This document shows positions 1 to 5,477 of a stretch of 5,477 nt of DNA, one piece after another. Where the stretch lies: assembly GCA_035515515.1 (NCBI GenBank), contig DATJBC010000290.1, forward strand, positions 1-5,477, given 5' to 3'. The translations under genes and the position numbers were made by a program. This DNA is from DATJBC01 sp035515515. Its GTDB lineage: Bacteria > Actinomycetota > Acidimicrobiia > Acidimicrobiales > UBA8190. Each line of letters opens with the position of its first letter. Within the stretch, counting starts at the first letter, position 1. The notes beneath the pieces were generated by a model. That model ran no database searches, was not told where the DNA came from, and was given only the letters and a program-made list of their open reading frames with translations.

Positions 1-630
1 GGCGTCCTCCAACGACACCGATGCGTCGATGGTGGGGAACTCCTCGCGCGTGTTCAGGTGCGGGAACGGCTCGGCGGGGACGGCGACGCCGAGCGCGTCA
101 CACAGCGGCTCCCAGCCGTCGCCGGGCTGCCACTCGACCAGGCGGTCGGGCCCGACCTCGGCCCGCACGCGCGCGTTGTGCCGCTCGTAGGCCTCGCAGG
201 CGGCCTTCTCGTCGGTCCACCGGTCGGTGAAGCGGGCCGTGGCGATCGCCAGCCACATCTCGTACCACTCGTGCATCTCGGGAGGAAGCGACTCGGGGCC
301 GCCGATGGCGAAGATCGTCTGGCTGGCGCTCTCCCACCAGGTGCGCGTGTCGCGCCGGGTGGACAGCACGACCACGGCGCCGGGGTTGTCGCGCGCCAGC
401 TCCTCCCAGAACAGGCAGGCCGGGAAGTCCACGGCGGCGACGTAGGGCTCCATGAACAACTGCCAGTCGACGTCCTCGGTGGCGGCCCGTCGCCACTGCG
501 GCACGTGGTCGGGATGGGTGAGGACCTCGACCATGTGGTAGCAGGGCCCTCCGAGCAGCTGCTCGAGCGCCGCCTTGAGCGACAGCGTCCCCGTCCGGCC
601 CGCTCCTGCACCCACGACCCGCAGCGCCAT
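1..630 (-). CDS. Sulfotransferase-family protein (Sulfotransfer_4-like), C-terminus cut by window edge
   Basis: The reverse-strand frame from ATG at 630-628 is open for 210 codons to the left edge and reaches no stop, so the C-terminus is missing; family members are usually about 210-230 residues, so only a short tail is probably lost. Residues 3-20 start with a beta strand and a PAPS-type P-loop (GAGAGRTGT, residues 7-15), followed by the CYHMVEV block at 30-36. A second strand ends in STRRD (90-94) and WWES (98-101), matching the 3'-phosphate-binding region of PAPS-dependent sulfotransferases. WEPLC (173-177) and FPHLNTREEF (189-198) are typical C-terminal blocks of the Sulfotransfer_4 type. 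The expected reaction is transfer of a sulfuryl group from PAPS to an acceptor in the cytoplasm; the acceptor cannot be read from the sequence. A strong Shine-Dalgarno supports this start. The gene is divergent from the transporter at 723. Family assignment is good; true sulfotransferase activity is unproven in many bacterial members. Confidence 0.88.
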   Translation of the reverse strand, partial: MALRVVGAGAGRTGTLSLKAALEQLLGGPCYHMVEVLTHPDHVPQWRRAATEDVDWQLFMEPYVAAVDFPACLFWEELARDNPGAVVVLSTRRDTRTWWESASQTIFAIGGPESLPPEMHEWYEMWLAIATARFTDRWTDEKAACEAYERHNARVRAEVGPDRLVEWQPGDGWEPLCDALGVAVPAEPFPHLNTREEFPTIDASVSLEDA

Positions 631-637
631 CGCCCTT

Positions 638-642
638 CCTCC
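638..642 (-). promoter_or_regulatory. Ribosome binding site of the sulfotransferase gene
   Basis: Read on the minus strand this is GGAGG, followed by a 7-nt spacer (AAGGGCG) and the ATG at 630. Both match and spacing are near ideal, and they fix the start of the sulfotransferase-like gene. Confidence 0.8.
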
Positions 643-682
643 CCCTGCCCCCGGCCTTCGGGCTCTCCCCCCGGCGCCCGGC

Positions 683-688
683 AGGCTA
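683..688 (-). promoter_or_regulatory. Weak candidate -10 element for the sulfotransferase gene
   Basis: On the minus strand this reads TAGCCT, fitting the TANNNT pattern of actinobacterial -10 boxes and lying about 53 nt upstream of the ATG. It overlaps a perfect 8-bp palindrome, GGCTAGCC, at 684-691, which contains the only TA step in the 92-bp divergent gap (631-722). No matching -35 hexamer is visible at the usual distance. The palindrome could equally be a small operator half or chance, so this is only a candidate. Confidence 0.2.
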
Positions 689-722
689 GCCCCGTGCGCG
701 CGCGCCGGCCCGGGGACCGTCG

Positions 723-1946
723 GTGACGCCGCGCCCCCCGCGCGACCCCGGGGAGGGCGCGCCGCAGGCCCGCTACCCCGGTGACGGGACGTGGGGGTGG
801 GCGCTCGGCGTGGCCGGCCTCGTCGGCCTGGGCGCCAGCGCGCTCGGCGACCCGGGGGCGGCGCGCGCCGCCGCCGCCCAGGACTGGCCGCCGTTCGCCC
901 TCGTGACGGGTCTGCTCCTCGTGGGGCTGGTGGCCGATCAGGACGGCCTGTTCGCCCGCGCCGGCGCGGCCCTGGGGCGCGCCGGGTCGCACGCGCTCGT
1001 GCTCTACGGGGGGGCCGTCGTCCTCGTGGCGGCCGTGACCGCCGTGCTCAACCTGGACACCTCGGTGGCGTTCCTCACGCCGGTCCTCGTGTACGCGGGG
1101 CGCCGCACGCGCCGGGCCGAGGGGGCCCTCCTCTACGGGTGCGTGCTCCTCTCCAACGCGGCCTCGCTGTTGTTGCCGGGGTCGAACCTGACCAACCTCA
1201 TCGTGCTCGGCCACCTGCACCTGTCGGGCGCCCGGCTCGTCGGCCACCTGGCACCGGCGTGGGCCGTCTCGGTGCTGTGCACCGCCGGGGTGGTGGCCTG
1301 GGGCGAGCGCGCCGGCCTGCGCGCGCGGCGGGCGGGCCCGGCGCCCGCGCCCCGGCCCGAGCACCGGCCCGGCGCCCCGCGGCCGGCGGGGAGCGGGCCC
1401 GCCCTCCTCGGCACCGCGGCGGTGGCGGCGGTGACCGCCCTCGTCCTCGTGCTGGGCGACCCGGCGCTGCCCGTGGCGGCGGTGGGCGCGGTGGCGGCCG
1501 GAGCCCGCCTGGCGGCGCGCCGGCTGACCGGCCGGCGCGTGCTGGGCGTGCTGGGCGCCCCCGTCCTCGCCGGCCTGTTCGGCGTGGCCGTCTCGCTGGG
1601 CACGCTGGGACGCGCCTGGTCGGGCCCGTCGCGGGCGCTCGCCCACCTCGGCACGTGGGGCGGCGCGGCCCTGGGGGCGCTGGCCGGGGTGGCCGTGAAC
1701 AACCTTCCCGCCGCGTCGCTCCTGGCGGCGCGCCCCCCGGCCCGGCCGCTGGCGCTGCTGGTCGGCCTGGACATCGGCCCCAACCTCTTCGTCACGGGCT
1801 CCCTGGCATGGTTCCTGTGGCAGCGCGCCGCCCTGAGCGCGGGCGTGCGGCCGTCGCTGGGCCGGGCCACGCGGCTGGGCCTGGTGTCGGCGCCCGTCGC
1901 CATGGCCGCCGCCCTGGCCACCTTGGCGCTGTCGGGCGCCCACTGA
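723..1946 (+). CDS. ArsB/SLC13-like (ion transporter superfamily) membrane permease
   Basis: A complete 407-residue protein with a GTG start and a TGA stop at 1944-1946. A modest ribosome site, GGGGA at 712-716, sits 6 nt upstream of the GTG. Most of the chain is Ala/Leu/Val/Gly-rich membrane segments, roughly at 24-42, 56-72, 90-110, 114-126, 136-163, 174-194, 226-259, 273-295, 311-337, 342-368 and 383-404. Conserved blocks match the ArsB/SLC13 fold: NLDTSVAFLTPVL (110-122), SNAASLLLPGSNLTNLIVL (144-162), NNLPAASLL (326-334) and DIGPNLFVTGSLAWFLW (350-366). In E. coli ArsB the corresponding blocks surround SNLVN, MNNMPT and LGPKITPIGSLATLLW. The two halves are joined by a Pro/Arg-rich, probably cytoplasmic loop at about 197-224. 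The length is close to that of ArsB (about 430). Transport of arsenite, another anion or an organic acid all remain possible. No arsR, arsC or arsA lies next to it, so the substrate is left open. The N-terminal 22 residues are polar and low in complexity, so the true start could be slightly downstream. Confidence 0.85.
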   Translation: MTPRPPRDPGEGAPQARYPGDGTWGWALGVAGLVGLGASALGDPGAARAAAAQDWPPFALVTGLLLVGLVADQDGLFARAGAALGRAGSHALVLYGGAVVLVAAVTAVLNLDTSVAFLTPVLVYAGRRTRRAEGALLYGCVLLSNAASLLLPGSNLTNLIVLGHLHLSGARLVGHLAPAWAVSVLCTAGVVAWGERAGLRARRAGPAPAPRPEHRPGAPRPAGSGPALLGTAAVAAVTALVLVLGDPALPVAAVGAVAAGARLAARRLTGRRVLGVLGAPVLAGLFGVAVSLGTLGRAWSGPSRALAHLGTWGGAALGALAGVAVNNLPAASLLAARPPARPLALLVGLDIGPNLFVTGSLAWFLWQRAALSAGVRPSLGRATRLGLVSAPVAMAAALATLALSGAH

Positions 1947-1982
1947 CAGACACGGTGGCCCCGGCAGACACGGTGGCCCCGG
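1947..1982. repeat. Perfect 18-bp tandem direct repeat, two copies
   Basis: The unit CAGACACGGTGGCCCCGG occurs at 1947-1964 and again at 1965-1982 with no mismatch or spacer. The first copy begins at the base immediately after the transporter TGA. Eighteen bases is a multiple of three, but no supported gene covers it. It looks like a local duplication in the 3' untranslated region. Confidence 0.9.
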
Positions 1983-1988
1983 CCTCCG

Positions 1989-2042
1989 CGGCGCGAGGGG
2001 GGAATCCCCAGGTTTCCCCCTTGTGATCCCCAGGGCGCGCCG
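1989..2042 (+). terminator. Nested inverted repeat downstream of the transporter; possible terminator or mRNA 3'-end hairpin
   Basis: The inner stem pairs AGGGGGGAA (1996-2004) with TTCCCCCTT (2014-2022) around a 9-nt loop: seven Watson-Crick pairs, one G-U and one closing A-U. Outer arms CGGCGCG (1989-1995) and CGCGCCG (2036-2042) are perfectly complementary, leaving about 13 unpaired bases (2023-2035) on the right side. It starts 43 nt after the transporter stop and would fold in its transcript. There is no T-tract after either stem, so a classical intrinsic terminator is not proven; high-GC actinobacteria often have hairpins lacking a U-tract. It could instead be a protein-binding dyad or a repetitive extragenic element. 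Confidence 0.45.
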
Positions 2043-2319
2043 GTGAAGGTGGTGGCGGTGGGGAACTCGTCCTGTTGGTCAGAGCGAGTGCGTTCGTGCA
2101 CCCCACCGGCGGGGCTGGAGATGGCGGACTCTTGGCGGGAGTGTGGGGCCCGGGCGCTGCCCGACGCCGTCCACGTCGGCCGGTCGTCAGGTTCCGGCTC
2201 AGTGGGCTGCCGCTCTGTGTGACCTTCGGCCCCCCCGGGGTCGCACGTGGGCGGCGCCCGCGCGCCACCGGCGGGGTGGTTGACGGCCGACGCGTCGGGC
2301 GGAGGGACCAGGCGGTACC
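2043..2319. other. Non-coding leader region upstream of the cyclase gene
   Basis: This is the rest of the 373-bp gap between the transporter and the cyclase gene. I see no convincing gene in it. A 12-bp word, CCACCGGCGGGG, occurs at 2103-2114 and 2265-2276, and each copy sits in a small self-complementary stretch (CCCC/GGGG at 2101-2114; CCACC/GGTGG around 2265-2279). TTGACG at 2280-2285 resembles a -35 box, but no -10 lies at a proper distance, so no promoter is called. A stop codon in the cyclase frame (TGA, 2281-2283) bounds the possible N-terminus of that gene. Confidence 0.5.
2301..2306 (+). promoter_or_regulatory. Possible ribosome binding site of the cyclase gene
   Basis: GGAGGG is a good Shine-Dalgarno match, but it lies about 13-14 nt before the GTG at 2320, longer than ideal. 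A weaker AGGCGG at 2310-2315 has a 4-nt spacer. No other start codon exists in frame between the upstream TGA (2281-2283) and 2320, so the start is 2320 or, less likely, the GTG at 2329; both keep the first zinc-ribbon cysteine. Confidence 0.45.
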
Positions 2320-5300
2320 GTGGCCGGCGTGGCCCGGTGCGCGCGCTGCGACGAGCTGAGCCCCGACGGCTACCGGTTCTGCGGGCACTGCGGCTCGCCG
2401 CTGGCCACCACCGCCTGCACCGCCTGCGGCACGCCCAACCCGCCCGGCCAGCGCTTCTGCGGGGCGTGCGGCACCGGCCTCGACGCGCTGGCCCCGCGGG
2501 CGGGGGCGGCGGTGGAGGAGCGCAAGCTGGCCACCGTCCTGTTCGCCGACGTGGTCGGGTTCACGTCCCTGGCGGAGCGCACCGACCACGAGCTCGTGGC
2601 CCGCATGGTGGACAGCGCCTTCCGCCACCTGGGCGACATCGTGGTCGAGCACGGCGGGACGGTCGACAAGTACATGGGCGACTCGGTCATGGCCGTCTTC
2701 GGCGTCCCGGTGGCCCACGACGACGACGCCGAGCGGGCCGTGGCCGCCGCCCTGGCCATGCGCCAGCTCGGGGGGGACCTCGTCTTCTCCATCGGGGTCA
2801 ACTCGGGCGAGGTCATGGTGGGCGCCGTGGGGGGCGACGGCGAGGTCACCGTGATCGGGGACACCGTGAACGTGGCCGCCCGGCTGGAGAAGGCGGCCGG
2901 CCCCGGGGAGATCCTGTGCGGCCGCCTCACCACCGAGCTCGCCGGCGGACGCGTGCAGTTCCGCGCCCGCCGGCCGGTGCTGCTCAAGGGCAAGCAGGAG
3001 CCCGTCGAGGTGTGGGAGGCCCTGTCGCTGGCGCGCGTGGACCTCGACGCCGCCCCCGACGCGCCGCCGCTGGTGGGGCGCCAGGACGAGCTGGCCTTCC
3101 TCGAGGCGCAGTGGCGGCGCGTGTGCCGCGACAACGAGGCGCACGTGGTGGTGGTGTGCGGCGACGCCGGCGCGGGGAAGTCGCGCCTGGTGGCGGAGCT
3201 CGCCCGGCGCTGCGCGGCGGAGGGCACGGTGGTGCGCTCCACCTACCCCGCCTACGGCTCGCTGGGGGGCGCCCGCGTGGCGGCCGACGTGATCGTCCAG
3301 CTCGGCGCGGTGGCCGACGACGAGATCAACGTCCGGGTGCGGTCGATCGCGGGCGAGCTCGACCAGTCGCTGCGCTCCATCGACCCCGCGGCCATGCACC
3401 AGGAGCAGCTGTGGGCGCTGGGCCGCCTGCTCCAGGAGAAGGGGTCCGAGCGGCCCCTGCTCATCGTGGTCGACGACGTGCACCGCAGCGGCGAGCAGAT
3501 GCTGCGCCTCCTCGGCGAGCTGTCGGGCCGGCTGCACGGCGTGCCCCTGCTCACCGTCCTGGCGGGGCGGACCGAGCCGGGCGCCTGGCTGTCGTGGTTC
3601 CCGGCCGCCACCACCGTCCGGCTGGGGCCGCTCAGCCGGGCCGACGCCGAGGCCCTGGCGGGGAGCTTCGTCTGCGACCGGCCGCTCAGCGCCCCGGCGA
3701 TGTCGTTCCTCGTCGAGCGGGCCGGCGGCAACCCGCTCTACCTGCGGGAGCTGCTGTCCATGGCGCGGGCCCAGGGCCTGCTGGTGGACGAGGGGGGCAG
3801 CTACGGGCTGGCGGCCACCGAGGCGGTGCCGCCCACCCTGCACGCCGTCCTCGCCGCCCGCCTCGACGCCCTGGACCCCGAGCACAAGCTGGCCCTGCAG
3901 TACGCCGCCGTCATGGGCGGGGCCACCGCCGAGCACCTGCGCGCCCTGGGCGCGCCCCATCCCCAGGCCGCGCTGGGGGCCCTGGTGGAGAACGGGCTCA
4001 TGCGCCCCGGTGCCGACGGGCGGCACGAGGCCGCCGACTCGCTGTTGCGCGAGGTCGCCTACGAGACGCTCCCCCGCAACGTGCGGGGGGAGCTCCACCG
4101 CGCCGCCGCGGGCATCGTGGACGGGCCCGAGGAGCGCGCCCGGCACCTCGAGCGGGCCGCCCACTACCTGGCCGACGACCGGCAGGTGGCGGCCGAGGCC
4201 GCCGAGGCGCTGGTGCAGGCGGCGCGGGCCTTCGTGGCGTCGTCTCGCTACCTCGACGCCCTGCGGCTGCTCGAGCAGGCCGTGGCGCTGGGCACGCAGC
4301 GCACCGACGTGCTGCTCGAGCTGGGGCGCCTCCAGGCCCAGTGCGGCAAGGAACAGGACGCGCTGCAGACGCTGGCGAGGATCGGGGACGACCCCGACGA
4401 CCCGACGGTGGCCCTCGAGCGGGACCACGCCACCGCCAACGCCCGCGTGTTCAGCGACGCCGCGTGGTCGCTGCCCATCTTCCTCGACGTGACGGCACGG
4501 TGGCGGCGGCTGGGCGACAAGGGCAAGGAGGCGTGGGCGCACGCCAACACCGGCGTGTGCTACTTCGGCCTGTCCCGGATGGAGGAGGCCGCCGGCGAGC
4601 TCGAGCAGGCCCTCGACCTGTTCGAGGAGCTCGGCGACCGCCACGGGACGGTGGCCTCCTCGGCCTTCATGTGCCTGGCCCGCCCCACCGATCCCCGGGT
4701 GCCGCGCTGGCTCGAGGAGGCGCTGGCCTTCGCCGAGGCGACCGGCGACCGCACGCGCAAGCTGTCGACGCTCACCACCCTGGCGTGGCACCACACCATC
4801 CGCTCGCTGTGGGGGTCGCCCGAGGAGACCGCCCAGGCGGAGGACGTCGCCCTGCAGCTGGCCGAGCTGGCCGACGAGCTCGGCGCCGTCGACCTGGCCG
4901 TGCACGGATGGAGCCTCCTCGCCGTGGCGGCGCGCTTCTCGGGGCGCCTCGAGGCGGCGGCCCGTTACGTGGAGGCCCTCGAGCGCGTGAGCGGCGAGGC
5001 GGCGGGGAACTACCCCTGGCTGCGGTGGGCGGCCGTCTTCTCGGTGACCGTGGCGCGCGGCACCCCGGGGGCGACCCCCCCGTTCCCGCCCGACTCCACC
5101 GCCGACCCGGTGGTCGAGATGGCCGTGTACGTGATCGAGGCCGAGCTCACACTGGCCGGCCGCGTCGACGAGGCCCTGGCCCGCATCGACGGTGTGGCCC
5201 GCGCCAACCTGGGGACCATCGGCGACCTGGCCGCCGTGCTCAACGGCCTGGCCCTGGTGCTCGCCGGCCGGCGCGACGAGGCGCTGGCCTACGTGGAGCG

Positions 5301-5477
5301 GGCCGCCGAGGCGGCCCGTGCCCTGGAGGCACCGGCCGCCGCCCGCGCGGCGCGCGCCCTGCGGGCCGAGATCACGGGGGACCACGCCGGGTTGCCGCCC
5401 GCGCCCGCCGCGGCGCACAGCGTCGCCGACGCCCTGGTGCTGCGGGCCCACGCGGCGCTCGGCGACGACGCCGCGCG
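2320..5477 (+). CDS. Double zinc ribbon - class III nucleotide cyclase - AAA_16/STAND ATPase - TPR-like signalling protein, C-terminus cut by window edge
   Basis: GTG at 2320 opens a frame of 1052 codons that runs off the right edge with no stop. Domains in order: (1) Double zinc ribbon, cysteines 7/10/21/24 and 33/36/47/50, two identical C-x2-C-x10-C-x2-C units. (2) Class III cyclase, about 66-235: metal-binding Asp77 (FADVVGFT) and Asp121 (KYMGD), substrate-contacting Lys117 and Thr177, transition-state Asn184 and Arg188 (VNVAAR). Thr in place of the usual Asp at 177 is the class IIIb pattern. (3) ATPase: LVGRQDEL (251-258), Walker A GDAGAGKS (281-288), Walker B LLIVVDD (380-386), and the AGGNPLYLREL block (468-478) typical of AAA_16/STAND proteins. 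(4) From about 600 on, helical TPR-like repeats, for example near 630-662, 737-775, 860-887 and 968-1005. Predicted role: cytoplasmic synthesis of cAMP or cGMP from ATP or GTP, gated by ATP binding and by ligand or partner binding to the repeats. No transmembrane segment or signal peptide is seen. Similar architectures occur in actinobacteria and rhizobia. Whether a DNA-binding domain follows at the C-terminus cannot be seen. Confidence 0.93.
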   Translation, partial: MAGVARCARCDELSPDGYRFCGHCGSPLATTACTACGTPNPPGQRFCGACGTGLDALAPRAGAAVEERKLATVLFADVVGFTSLAERTDHELVARMVDSAFRHLGDIVVEHGGTVDKYMGDSVMAVFGVPVAHDDDAERAVAAALAMRQLGGDLVFSIGVNSGEVMVGAVGGDGEVTVIGDTVNVAARLEKAAGPGEILCGRLTTELAGGRVQFRARRPVLLKGKQEPVEVWEALSLARVDLDAAPDAPPLVGRQDELAFLEAQWRRVCRDNEAHVVVVCGDAGAGKSRLVAELARRCAAEGTVVRSTYPAYGSLGGARVAADVIVQLGAVADDEINVRVRSIAGELDQSLRSIDPAAMHQEQLWALGRLLQEKGSERPLLIVVDDVHRSGEQMLRLLGELSGRLHGVPLLTVLAGRTEPGAWLSWFPAATTVRLGPLSRADAEALAGSFVCDRPLSAPAMSFLVERAGGNPLYLRELLSMARAQGLLVDEGGSYGLAATEAVPPTLHAVLAARLDALDPEHKLALQYAAVMGGATAEHLRALGAPHPQAALGALVENGLMRPGADGRHEAADSLLREVAYETLPRNVRGELHRAAAGIVDGPEERARHLERAAHYLADDRQVAAEAAEALVQAARAFVASSRYLDALRLLEQAVALGTQRTDVLLELGRLQAQCGKEQDALQTLARIGDDPDDPTVALERDHATANARVFSDAAWSLPIFLDVTARWRRLGDKGKEAWAHANTGVCYFGLSRMEEAAGELEQALDLFEELGDRHGTVASSAFMCLARPTDPRVPRWLEEALAFAEATGDRTRKLSTLTTLAWHHTIRSLWGSPEETAQAEDVALQLAELADELGAVDLAVHGWSLLAVAARFSGRLEAAARYVEALERVSGEAAGNYPWLRWAAVFSVTVARGTPGATPPFPPDSTADPVVEMAVYVIEAELTLAGRVDEALARIDGVARANLGTIGDLAAVLNGLALVLAGRRDEALAYVERAAEAARALEAPAAARAARALRAEITGDHAGLPPAPAAAHSVADALVLRAHAALGDDAA

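Noticed and set aside
54..1943. A 629-codon open frame on the minus strand across the sulfotransferase and transporter genes
   Set aside because: It is a different frame from the sulfotransferase, is Arg/Gly/Pro-rich, and lies opposite a well-supported membrane transporter.
1947..1982. CRISPR or mobile-element end
   Set aside because: Only two abutting copies without spacers, no cas genes, no transposase and no target-site duplication.
791..2026. A 411-codon plus-strand frame overlapping the transporter and reading through the tandem repeat
   Set aside because: It gives Arg/Pro/Gly-rich sequence with no family motif and is the shifted shadow of the transporter frame. The repeat within its last codons is therefore not treated as protein repeats.
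2042..2063. G-quadruplex in the run of GG pairs
   Set aside because: Only two-tier GG runs; common by chance at this GC content, with no further support.
2218..2240. TGTGA at 2218-2222 (and 2022-2026) as a CRP/cAMP-receptor site near a cyclase gene
   Set aside because: The second half (TCACA at six bases spacing) is absent in both cases.
2280..2321. TTGACG (2280-2285) with TACCGT (2316-2321) as a promoter for the cyclase gene
   Set aside because: The spacer would be 30 bp and the -10 would overlap the start codon; not workable for a standard promoter.
2075..2359. A 94-codon small gene in the gap before the cyclase
   Set aside because: TTG start without a ribosome site, Arg/Gly/Pro-rich product, and it overlaps the start of the cyclase gene in another frame.
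1792..5451. A 1219-codon open frame on the minus strand opposite the cyclase gene
   Set aside because: It lies antisense to a gene with clear domain motifs and encodes Gly/Arg/His/Gln-rich low-complexity protein. Long antisense frames are expected when codons end almost always in G or C.
5100..5477. LuxR-type HTH at the C-terminus of the cyclase protein
   Set aside because: The visible end is still Ala/Leu-rich helical repeat sequence; no HTH pattern is present before the window ends.

Overview
The window is a high-GC, densely coding stretch, most likely from an actinobacterium (Actinomycetota). This is inferred from the extreme G/C bias at third codon positions, the GTG starts, and protein families that are common in that phylum. 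An Acidimicrobiia-like lineage is possible, but the sequence alone cannot settle it. No rRNA, tRNA, CRISPR array, insertion sequence or phage gene is visible.

Layout: (1) Positions 1-630, minus strand: a nearly complete sulfotransferase-like protein whose C-terminus lies beyond the left edge. (2) Positions 631-722: a 92-bp divergent intergenic region holding the sulfotransferase ribosome binding site and, at most, a weak promoter candidate. (3) Positions 723-1946, plus strand: a complete 407-residue polytopic membrane transporter of the ArsB/SLC13 ion-transporter superfamily. (4) Positions 1947-2319: a 373-bp non-coding gap. It starts with a perfect 18-bp tandem duplication directly after the transporter stop codon, followed by a nested inverted repeat that may end or stabilise the transporter mRNA, and then the leader of the next gene. 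(5) Positions 2320-5477, plus strand: the first 1052 residues of a very large signalling protein. It has an N-terminal double zinc ribbon, a class III adenylate/guanylate cyclase domain with the catalytic residues intact, an AAA_16/STAND-type ATPase module and a long TPR-like helical region that runs off the right edge.

The three genes do not form an obvious pathway. The sulfotransferase and the transporter are divergent neighbours and could share control. The cyclase is co-directional with the transporter, but the 373-bp gap with a hairpin suggests separate transcription. I see no convincing undescribed system. The points most worth a second look are the repeat and dyad cluster at 1947-2042, the shortened segment inside the cyclase domain, and the orphan ArsB-like transporter with no visible ars genes.
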